The notes under the pieces: model-generated
Seen by the model: the letters and a program-made list of their open reading frames with translations, nothing else
What the model was told of the DNA's origin: nothing
The model's database searches: none
DNA from: Lachnospiraceae bacterium A4
GTDB taxonomy: Bacteria; Bacillota; Clostridia; Lachnospirales; Lachnospiraceae
DNA length: 64,000 nucleotides
Assembly (NCBI GenBank): GCA_000403215.2
Contig: KE159549.1
Location: 194,930-258,929 of the forward strand
Reading direction: 5' to 3'
Made by a program: the position numbers and the translations under genes
Shown here: piece by piece, positions 50,254 to 61,400 of the stretch
How the letters are laid out: each line of letters opens with the position of its first letter
How positions within the stretch are numbered: position 1 is the stretch's first letter

Positions 50254-52164
50254 ATGGACAGAGACAACATGAACAAAAAAGCGGATTTTAAGCCCTATGT
50301 TCCAGCGGAGCAGGCGCCGCCTGAACTGACAGTGACCTCGGTGGTCACTGGGATTTTACTGGCGGTGGTGTTTGGCGCTGCCAATGCATATCTTGGGCTG
50401 CGCGTGGGAATGACGGTATCTGCTTCAATTCCGGCGGCGGTGGTCTCGATGGGCGTACTGCGGATTTTGCTGCGACGGAAATCTGTTTTGGAGAGCAATA
50501 TGGTACAGACCATCGGTTCGGCGGGAGAATCCCTCGCCGCAGGCGCAATCTTTACAATGCCTGTGTTCTTCCTGTGGGCAAAGGAGGGCGCCGCCAACCG
50601 CCCGGGCATGCTCTCCATCTCACTCACCGCGCTGCTTGGCGGACTGCTCGGCGTCCTGTTCATGGTTCCGCTTCGAAAAGCGCTCATTGTCAAAGAGCAC
50701 GGTGTACTGCCTTATCCAGAGGGAACAGCGTGCGCGGAGGTGCTGCTTGCCGGGGAGAAGGGCGGAACCTCTGCGCGCGCTGTCTTTGCCGGAATGGGCA
50801 TTGCGGCGCTGGTCAAATTTGTCGTGGACGGTTTGAAGGTCGTGCCAAGCACCATCACAATGCGGATTCAGGCGCTCAGGACAGAATTTTCGACAGAGAT
50901 TTATCCGGCGCTTGTGGGCGTGGGGTATATCTGCGGCGCAAAGATTTCCTCCTATCTCTTTGCGGGCGGGATTCTGGGCTGGTTTGTGCTGATTCCGCTG
51001 ATTGCTGCTTTTGGCGGGGAGACGGTGCTCTATCCCGGCACAACGCCAATAGAACAAATGTTTATAGAAGGCGGTGCAAACGCCATCTGGGGCAGTTATA
51101 TCCGCTATATCGGCGCGGGCGCTGTCGCCGCGGGCGGCATTATCAGTCTGGTGAAATCCCTTCCGCTGATAATCTCGACTTTCGGAGATGCGATGAAGGG
51201 GTTAAAGGGCAGCAGCATGGAGGGGGAAGGCGCGGCAGAGCGCACCGCCCTCGACATGAATATGAAGGTTGTCTTGGGCGCGATCGTCTTGATTATTCTG
51301 GCGATTGCCCTGTTTCCAGATATTCCGGTTTCTTTTCTGGGGGCATTCTTGGTGGCGGTATTTGGCTTTTTCTTTTCGGCGGTGTCCTCGAGAATGGTAG
51401 GGCTTGTCGGCGGCAGCAACAATCCTGTGTCCGGCATGGCGATCGCGACGCTTCTGTTTGCGACAATGGTGCTCAAGTCCACGGGCGACACGGGCGCGCA
51501 CGGCATGACAGGCGCGATTGCCATCGGCTCGATCATCTGCATTATCGCGGCGATGTCCGGCGACACCTCACAAGATTTAAAAACGGGGTATATCCTAGGC
51601 GCGACGCCGCGGCGGCAGCAGTTGGGAGAGCTGGTCGGCGCGGCAGTCTCCGCAGTTACGATTGGCGGGGTGATGCTCCTTCTCGACACGGCGTGGGGAT
51701 TTGGCTCTCCAGAGCTTTCTGCACCGCAGGCAACGTTGATGAAAATGATTGTGGAGGGGGTCATGGACGGAAATCTCCCGTGGACGCTGGTCTGGATTGG
51801 GGTGTTTACCGCAATCGTCATCGAAATCTTTGGTATCCCTGTGCTTCCGGTGGCGATCGGACTGTATCTGCCGCTTCGGCTTTCTGTGCCCATTATGGCG
51901 GGCGGTCTGGTGCGCTATGTGATGGCTAGAAGGGCTGCTGGCGCAGCGACGGACAGCGAGGCGGGCAGCGGGATTTTGTTCTGCTCTGGCATGATCGCAG
52001 GAGAGGGGCTTGTGGGCATTCTGCTGGCAGTCTTGGCGGTTGTCGGCGTGGCAGACGCGGTGGACTTTTCAGGGAGCTTTGATACTGGCATCGCCGGCGG
52101 TCTGGCAGTGTTCGCGTTAGTGGTGCTTGCGGTGGCATGGGCTGCAATGGGGCGTAAGGAATGA
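50254..52164 (+). CDS. OPT-family oligopeptide transporter
   Basis: 636 residues, with about 14-16 hydrophobic segments. Family features: N-terminal ELTVTSVVTGILLAVVFGAANAYLGLRVGMTVSASIPAA, the QTIGSAGESLAAGAIFTMP segment, and PYPEGTACAEVLLAGE, all hallmarks of bacterial OPT transporters. The family imports small peptides or metal chelates driven by protons; the substrate here is not predictable. GAAGGAG lies ahead of the ATG. It follows the two-component genes but is separated from them by a terminator. Confidence 0.94.
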   Translation: MDRDNMNKKADFKPYVPAEQAPPELTVTSVVTGILLAVVFGAANAYLGLRVGMTVSASIPAAVVSMGVLRILLRRKSVLESNMVQTIGSAGESLAAGAIFTMPVFFLWAKEGAANRPGMLSISLTALLGGLLGVLFMVPLRKALIVKEHGVLPYPEGTACAEVLLAGEKGGTSARAVFAGMGIAALVKFVVDGLKVVPSTITMRIQALRTEFSTEIYPALVGVGYICGAKISSYLFAGGILGWFVLIPLIAAFGGETVLYPGTTPIEQMFIEGGANAIWGSYIRYIGAGAVAAGGIISLVKSLPLIISTFGDAMKGLKGSSMEGEGAAERTALDMNMKVVLGAIVLIILAIALFPDIPVSFLGAFLVAVFGFFFSAVSSRMVGLVGGSNNPVSGMAIATLLFATMVLKSTGDTGAHGMTGAIAIGSIICIIAAMSGDTSQDLKTGYILGATPRRQQLGELVGAAVSAVTIGGVMLLLDTAWGFGSPELSAPQATLMKMIVEGVMDGNLPWTLVWIGVFTAIVIEIFGIPVLPVAIGLYLPLRLSVPIMAGGLVRYVMARRAAGAATDSEAGSGILFCSGMIAGEGLVGILLAVLAVVGVADAVDFSGSFDTGIAGGLAVFALVVLAVAWAAMGRKE

Positions 52165-52476
52165 TGATGCACAGTGCGGTGGGCGCCAGCGTCCTGCGGA
52201 GGCTAAAAAAGGGAAGCACTATCCGTCTTACACATCGTACAATGTGCATAAAAATGATGCATATGAAGAAATGATTTTCGTGAAAAATGCAAAATTTAAC
52301 TTAAAAAAGAGTGCACTCTGCCTAAAATTTCGAAATTTTTCGCTAAATATATTGACTATTTGCCCGTTTTTAAGCTATATTTAAGTCAGATTATATTTTT
52401 ATAAAATGTAACAAAATAATCTGGCTGCCAGTTTCCCATAAAATTGACAGCCGCAAAAAGAAAGGAAGGAAATTTT
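52165..52476. other. Regulatory region upstream of the amylopullulanase gene
   Basis: About 310 bp with no gene. It includes a promoter (52352-52381), an inverted repeat CAGATTAT/ATAATCTG (52387-52394 and 52416-52423) in the transcribed leader, and the ribosome site GGAAGGA. No clear catabolite (cre) site was found by eye. Confidence 0.5.
52352..52381 (+). promoter_or_regulatory. Amylopullulanase promoter
   Basis: TTGACT and TATATT, 18 bp apart, about 95 bp before the start codon. Confidence 0.5.
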
Positions 52477-55400
52477 ATGGAAAAAGCGAAAACATTCTGT
52501 AGAAAGAAACGTAACCTAGCAAAAAGTATGCTTAGCCTCATGCTGGTATTTGCTATGGTCATTTCCAATGTACAGATAACACCAGACGCATTTTCGACTG
52601 TATGGGCGGCGGAAAATGAGACTCTGGAAACAAGTGAAGCCAGCGAGAACAGTTCGCAGCCATCAGAAGCGGCTGGTGACAGCGAAGAAGCTGGTGAAGC
52701 GAGTGAGAACAGTGGAGATGACAAAGATACTGGAACGGAGGAGACTGGCAAACCAACGCAGGAGAGCGAGGCAGGTAGTTCTTTACGTGAGGAGGATTTT
52801 GCTCAGTCTGAGGCGGTAACAGAAACAGAAGCATCGAAGCAGACAGACGAGGAAGATAGTACTAAGGAGACAACTACAACAAATGCTTCGACAGAAAACA
52901 GTGAAGATTCGGATTCAGTTGATAGCAGTACACAATCTGTGGTGGAAGAGACAAGTGAAGATGCGAATGACAGTACAGCGCAGGAGACAGAAACAATAAC
53001 TGAAACAACAGAGTCCATGACGACGGAGGAGGCTACAGAAACTGAGACGGCTGAAGATGAGAATATTTCCGCTGACGAGGCGGTCGGGGAGGCCGTTGAT
53101 GTAGTTGTGCATTTCAAGAATACGCTGAATTGGAATGCGGTGAGATTACATAGTTGGATCCGAAATAATGGAAAAGATACTAATTTTTTTGAGGAGAATG
53201 CCGGCAAACTGTTAGAAGAACGGGAAGGGTATTATTCTTATACATTTGAGAATATTATATTAGAAGATTCATTTGAATTTATAGGATTTCTCATTAATGC
53301 CAGCAAAGAGGATATTTGGGCTGCGAATAATTTTCAAACAACAAATATTACAATCTCAAAATCAGAACTCTCAAACACAGAGAACGGTAAATACGAGTGT
53401 TGGGTTTGGCTAATAGATGGTAATAGGGATGGAGAAAACAAAACTATACCTCAGGTATCTAAATTAGGCCTTGATGGTCCGGAGATTAGCAGTGATGGAA
53501 CACAGGTGACATTCCGTTATCAGAATGCAGACGCATCGCAGGTGACAATAAAGGGCGTTAAAGGCGATGTGTGGAACAATGATACGGAAGTCATTGAGCA
53601 GGTGATGGACAAAGATTCTAATACTGGGATTTTTACAAGTACCGTCAATTTGCCGAAAGAAGGATTCTCATATAAGTTTGTAGTCAAATATGAGGGAAAT
53701 GATAATGAAAACTGGATTTTCGATCCGAGTAATCAGAATATCGTAAATGGCAACAGTTATGTTAGAAAAGCAGCTGAGAAGGCTGTAATCCGTTTCCATT
53801 TTAAGAATGCACTTAATTGGGAAACGATTTCCATGCACTATTGGGGAATGGGAATAGACGGTTCAGACTGGCCGGGGGCGCCTCTTGATCTAAGTGACTC
53901 AAACAAAGATGAGAAGGAGTTTTATACATTTGATGTTAACGCGGATGGTTTGATACATGATTTAGGATTTATTGTTACGGATGGCAAAGCAGATGGTGGA
54001 TTACAAACAACCGACAATACCATAAGCCGTTCATCCATTCCCGATAACGATACATACGAACTCTGGATATGGCTTGATGAGAATAAGAAGGATGAAGGGA
54101 AGTATATCCCCTGCATCTCGACCTCGCCAATCAGCAGCCCCGAGTTTGGAGAGACGACGGAAAACGGAACCGAAGTGACCTTCCGCTATCAGCAGGAGTC
54201 AGGTTCGGCAGCAAAAGTATTGTTAGCTGGAACTATGACGGACTGGCTTGAAGAGCCAGTCGAGATGAGTAAGGATGAGAATGATATCTGGTCCTGCACA
54301 ATGACATTACCGCATGGTGAATATGAATACAAATATGTTATTCCGAAAGAAGGTGAAACAGATCCCGGAACCGATGGTTCAAAGTATAATTGGGAGTTTG
54401 ACCCATTTAACACCAATTATTCTACACATAAAGAGAATGATCAGGTTATTAAGGACAATAGCCTTGTATATGTAGCGGGAGAAGAATACACTTACACAGT
54501 GCATTATTATAATCCAGCCAATAAGGCATCCACAGCAGATGAATCAGATTTGTACATATGGGAGCCGGGGATCACTTATACAGATACAGCGAAGGTCTGG
54601 AAATATGAGAGCATCGAGACGGATACAAATGGAATCCCATGGCAGACAGTCAGCTTTAAGGTACCCTACAAAGCAATGGGAATCATTGGCAGACCGACTG
54701 CTGGCAGCTGGACAGGTCAGGACACAAATCAATACTATCAGTTAAAACAGATCAGAAATGGAAATGTAGTTGAAAACAAAACAGCAGAATTTTGGTATAT
54801 TCATGGTCAGGGTATCTATGCAACCGCACCGGAGCTGGGAGGTGTGACGAATCTTTCGGCATCTTTTGACGGAAATGCCAGCATGGATTATACACAAAAC
54901 AAAGTGCTGCATATTGATGCAACAGACAGCGAAAATAACAAGGTATTTGTCAAGGAGGCATATGTAAACGCTTCGGGACTGGGGATCAGTGAAAAACTAT
55001 TCATCGATCCTGAATTGATGGAGGTTACACTGTCTGTGACAGAGGATACACCCTATGGAGATGTAGAACTTCCAATTACTGTAGTAGATTATCAGGGAAA
55101 TACAATAAAAACATCAGTAACAGTCAAGGTTGTAGCTAAAACGGAAAGTGAGAATGATTTTGACTGGGATGAGGCGGTTATCTATTTCATGGTGACAGAC
55201 CGTTTTAAAGATGGAGATGCCTCAAATAATGAAAAAGCAGGTGCTGATACATTTAATAAAAATAACCCGGGTCTGTATCACGGCGGAGATTTCGCAGGTG
55301 TGAAAGAGCATTTAAATGATTTGAAAAACTTGGGGGTCAATACGATCTGGATTACGCCAATTGTGAAGAATATTCCCAAAGTTCAAGTTGATGATGGTAC

Positions 55401-58400
55401 AGGACCGATTCCCAATTATGCATCATATCATGGATACTGGGCAAGTGATTTCTCAGATATAAATGGTGCGCTTGGAACGAGAGAGGAATTTCAGGATCTA
55501 ATTAATGCAGTCCATGCTGAAAATATGAAACTGATGGTTGATGTTGTTGTAAACCATGCGGGCTATGGCGCAGAGGAGAGTGAGACATTTTCAGGCATGT
55601 TGCGGGAAGCGGCAATCGAAGATGATGCGTTTCATGGCGGCGGAGGACAGGCAGGACTTCCAGATTTCATGACAGAGAACCCAGAAGTCAGGGATATGAT
55701 TATAGGCTGGCAGCTTGAGTGGGCAGAGATGGGTGTTGACTATTTCCGTGTGGATACAGTCAAGCATGTAGACAACACAACATGGATGGCATTCAAAAAT
55801 GCGCTGACCAAAGCGGATCCGGATTTTAAGATGATTGGTGAATACTATGGTGCCAGCTACAATTCGGAAAATGGCGGAACACTGGGAAGCGGTGAGATGG
55901 ATTCACTTCTTGACTTTAATTTTAAGTATCAGGCAGGCAATTTTGTCAGGGGTGGTATTTCTTCAGTGGAGACAGAACTGCAAAAGAGAAATGCTGCGCT
56001 GAACAACACATACCTTTTAGGACAGTTTTTAAGCAGTCACGATGAGAATGGTTTTAAGTTTAATCTAAAGCAGGGAGAGAATAAAATGTCTGACGCAGCG
56101 GCAGATGCTGCCGCATTGGTTGCTGCAACCTTGCAGATTACGGCAAAAGGACAGCCTGTTATTTATTATGGAGAAGAGATCGGACTGACTGGGGAAAATA
56201 ATTATCCCCAACAGACAAATCGCTATGACTATGACTGGACTATAAATAAAGAGACAAGTGCGACATATCAGCATTATAAGAATTTACTTGGTATTCGCCA
56301 GAAGTATTCGGAAATATTCGCAAGAGGTGACAGAAAAGTTGTGACATTATCCGACAGCGGAAAATATGATGTTATTTCCAGAAGTTATAACGGCGAAACA
56401 ATTTATGTTGGAATGAACATTAATCCAGATCAGGCGGTAGATAATCTGGAAATACAAGTAAATAATGAAGGTATTACGCAGTACAAAGATGAATATAGTG
56501 GAAATACATATTCGGTTAAAGACGGCAAAATTACTATCACAATTCCAAAGGCATCAGAGGGCGGCACAGTTGTGCTGGTACCGTCAGGCTTCAACGATAC
56601 CTTGGTTGCGCCTCAGATTTCTACAATCGCAAAAGGCAAAACAACTTTACTGCCGTCTCAGCTGACACATATTGCAGAAGATGGTACAAAATCACCTGTA
56701 GAGGTTACATATAGTATCAATAATTCAGCAGATGGTGTATCGCTGGATGATACAAAGACAAAACTCACTGTGTCAGAGACGTTTGAAGGAACGGAAATCC
56801 AATTGACAGCAACGTCGGAATCCGCAGGAAGCGTAACTTTTACAGTCAAGGCTGTAGAGGACAAGAATGAGATTACTGTAAAGATTCACTATACGAGAGA
56901 TGACGGAAACTATGATGAATGGAACGTTTGGGCATGGCCTGAAGGAAAAGGCGGTGCACAGTACGATTTTACGTCTGAAAATGATGAGATGGTGACAGTT
57001 GCAAAATTTGAAGGACGTTCCATCAGCAGACTTGGATATAGAATCCGCAAGGGAGACTGGGCAGAGAATGATCCAATTGAGGTTGACCGTTATATTGATT
57101 TGTCCAATATTCTTTCTGGCACAATTCATTATTATGTGAAATCTGGCGTATATGATGGTACTATGGTAATGGAAGAAGATGTGCTTTTGGGCTCAAAGGT
57201 AATTTCGGCAAAATATAACCAGAGCACGAAGCGCATTGAGGTGGTATTAGGAGGAAATGATGCTGTTGGAAACATCAGTGAATTATTTGCAATAAAAGAT
57301 TATAGCAATACAGAAATTCCTATTACAAATGTAACAAAGCGGCGTGACATGTATGTGTTGACGATTGACAAAGATTTATCTGCGATTGATGATTTGGTAA
57401 AGAGTTACTTTGTTGCGTTTGACGGATACGATTACAAGATTACGATGCCAGTTGCCTATTCCTCGGCAGAGTTTGAGAACAAGTACACTTACGAGGGAGA
57501 CGACCTTGGTGCGACATGGACAAAGGACAAGACGACGTTTAAGGTGTGGGCACCCACTGCGGACAAGGTAGAGGTTAAATTGTACAAGTCAGGTACAGAA
57601 GGCTTAGACGATTTGATAGATACGCTTGATATGGAAAAGAGCAATAATGGCGTCTGGGTTCTGGAGAAGGATGGCGACTTAAATGGTACTTATTACACCT
57701 ACAATGTGTATGTAGACGGAACGGAGATTGAGGCGTGTGATCCATATGCAAGGACAACTGGCGTCAATGGAAACCGTGCGATGGTAATCAATCTGGATGC
57801 CACAAATCCCGAAGGATGGGCAGCAGACAGGGGACCAAATGCAGACATGAGTTACACGGACTCCATCATATATGAATTGCATGTAAGGGATTTTTCAATC
57901 AAAGAAAATTCTGGAATTTCGGATGAACACAAAGGCAAATTCCTCGGATTGATTGAATCAGGAACGACGAACGGCAATGGACAGCCTACAGGGCTTGATT
58001 ATCTGACAGATTTGGGTGTAACGCATATTCATCTGCTTCCTTCCTATGATTATACAACAGTAGATGAGACAAAACTTGACACACCACAGTTTAACTGGGG
58101 ATATGACCCGAAGAATTATAATGTACCAGAAGGTTCGTACTCGACAGATCCTTATAATGGGGAAGTCAGAGTAAAAGAAATGAAGCAGATGATCAAGACA
58201 CTGCATGATAATAATATCAACGTGATTATGGATGTTGTGTATAATCATGTATATGACGCAGACAAATTCTGCTTTAACCAGATTGTTCCGAAATATTTTT
58301 CAAGAACAAATGCGGATGGTACTTATTCAAACGGTTCAGGTTGCGGCAATGATACTGCATCTGAGCGTGCGATGGTGAAAAAGTATATTGTAGACTCTGT

Positions 58401-61400
58401 AAATTACTGGGCAGAAGAATACCACATTGACGGTTTCCGTTTCGATCTGGTAGGTCTGCTGGATACAAAGACAATTAATGAAGTGGTGGAAACTGTTCAT
58501 AAGAGGCATCCCGAGGCAGTATTTTACGGTGAAGGCTGGGCACTGAACACCGCAGTCAGCAAAGACGGGTATACAATGGCAACACAAGCCAATGCGTCTG
58601 CAACGCCAAAGTTTGCATACTTCAGTGATACAATCCGTGATTTGGTGAAAGGTAAAAATGACGAGGAGAATCTCGGTTTTGTATCAGGTTTGACAGGAAA
58701 AGAAGAAGATATGGCAAACTGCTTCCGTTCTCTTACATGGTGGAGTAAAAACCCGACACAAATTGTAAACTATGCATCATGTCATGACAACTATACATTG
58801 ATGGACAAATTGTATGCTACGACGGAAAGGAAAGGTAATGCTAGCAGGGCAGAAGTGATTAAGATGAATAACCTTTCCGCTGCGATTTATATGATGGCAG
58901 AAGGTATTCCTCTGATTCACGCAGGAGAAGAAATTCTTAGAATCAAGCGGGATGAAAAGGATAATATTATTCATAACAGTTACAATTCGCCAGATTCAGT
59001 GAATCAGATTAAGTGGGAAGATTTGGATAAGCCTGAATATAGAGCAGTCAGGGATTACTACAAAGGTTTGATTGACTTCCGTAAGAATCACGCCGCGCTG
59101 CGTCTGGATTCAGCAGATGCTGTTGCAGCAAATGTTAAATATCATTGGGTGACAAATGAAGTGATTCTTTTTGCCATCAACGGAAAAGACAGTGTGCCAG
59201 ATGAAGTATCAGACGGAATTGTTATCATTTTCAATGCAACAAAAACAGATCAGGACGTTAATCTGTATGAATATGGCATAAAAGAAGATGAAACTTGGAA
59301 TGTCTGCATCAATGAAAAAGAGGCAGGGACCAAAGTATTATCACAAGTAACAGATGGTACTGTAAAAGTAGCTCCTATATCAGCAATGGTTCTTGTAAAG
59401 GGTGAAACTGTTGATGCTAATTCTGTATACGAGGAAAATAAGTTGCAAAATACAGAACGTCAGCGGAAGTACCTGCAAGATTTGATTTCAAGGTGTGAAA
59501 AGCTTGTGCCGGATAACTATACAGAAGAAAGCTGGAATGTATTTCAGGAGGCACTTCTCTCTGCAAAACAAGTTTGGGAATCAGCAACAGCAACACAGGA
59601 ACAGTTAATTGATGCAAGAGAAAATCTGACAGCAGCATATGATGCGCTGGAAGTTATAGCAGGTGTCGTAGATACAGCGAAATTAGATGCTTTGATTGCT
59701 GAATGCAAAGAAAAGGTTGCAGGCGGACAGGGTGAATATACAACCGAGAGCTGGACAGTCTTTACAGAAGCGTTGTCAGCAGCAGAAGCAGTTCGGGCAG
59801 AACAGGAAGTAACACAGGAAGCGATTAATGCTGCTTATGATAGTTTGAAAGCTGCATACGAGGGACTTAAAAAACCTGTTGCGAACACTGATAAACTGAA
59901 AGAATTAATCAAAGAGTACGACAATCTGAAACAGGGTAACTATACAGATGAAAGCTGGGCAGTATTTGTAAATGCGCTGGCAGCAGCAAAAGCAGCAGTT
60001 GCAAAGCCAGATGCAACACAGGCAGAAATAGATAAGGCAGAACAAGACCTTAGAGACGCTTATAGCGCATTGAAAGTACCAGAGGGTACCGTAGACAAAG
60101 AAAAGTTAAAGGCGTTGGTTGCTATTTATAAAGAAATCCAGAATGCAGGACAGGGCGATTACACAGACGAAAGCTGGAAAGCATTTTCAGATGAATTAGC
60201 AAACGCTGAAGCACTGCTCGAAAAATCAGATGCAACACAGGCAGAAATAGATGAGGCATACAGCAAATTAGAGACTGCATACACCAATCTTACCAGCACA
60301 AAGAATACCGAAAAGCTAGACGAATTGATCGCAGAATGTAGCAAGCTGGATAAAGGTGATTACACAGACGAAAGCTGGAATGCGCTTCAGGAGGCACTAA
60401 AGGCAGCAAAAGAAATCGCAGATAAACCCAATGCAACACAGGCAGAAATAGATAAGGCAGAACAAGACCTTAGAGACGCTTATAACGCGCTAAAGGTACC
60501 AGAAGGCACCATAGACAAAGGAAAGTTAAAGGCTCTTATTGCAGTCTGCGACGAAATTCTCAACAAAGGACAGGGCAGCTATACAGCCGAAAGCTGGAAT
60601 GCGTTTACACTTGCACTCGAGGAAGCGAAAGCTATTCTGGCAAAGGAAGATGCAACGCAGCCAGAAGTTGATGAGGCAAGAAATAAACTAGACAAAGCGC
60701 ACAATAACCTTGTCAGCATAGAGGAAGAAATAAAAGCCCTCAAAGAACTGATAGTAACATGTGAAAAATACATAAAGGAGGATTATACTACTGAGAGCTG
60801 GAGAGTATTTGAAGATGCCCTTCAAGCAGCAAAGGAAGTGGCAGAAAATCCCAATGCAGCATTGGAGGAAATCCAAAGGGCAGCGGACGATTTACAGAAT
60901 GCTGTAAAGGCGCTGATAAAAGTAAAAGAAGGACTCTGGACAGCATGGGCGCCAGACTCAGGATTAACTGCACCGGAAAACGGCGAAGGCAACTATCATG
61001 CTGCGTACACCGGAAAAGCATTTAAGCCTGAAATCTTGGTATATGATGGCAAAACGCTGCTCAAAGAGAAAACAGATTATACTGTATCTTATAAGAATAA
61101 TACAAATGCAGGTCCGGCAACTGTAACCGTCAAAGGAAAAGGCAATTATTCAGAATCCACCACGGCAGAATTTACGATTGATCCAATTGATATTGCAACG
61201 CTTGAAATCGAGGACTTGTATGCAGCAGTGGCATCTAACAATACAAAGCAGGTAGCACTCAAGCCTATTGTGAAGTTCAATGGCAAGACATTGAAGATGG
61301 GGAAAGACTATACTGTAGCTTATGCAGATCCAAATGGCGGAAAAGCGCCCGGCAACCCTTCGATGGATTATGACGTGAAAATTGATGCGGCATCGGTGAA

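Noticed and set aside
50574-51929. Long overlapping frames (451 residues forward, 262 reverse) inside the OPT gene
   Set aside because: They are shadows of a GC-rich hydrophobic gene; the translations are R/C/G-rich or T/P-rich with no family features.
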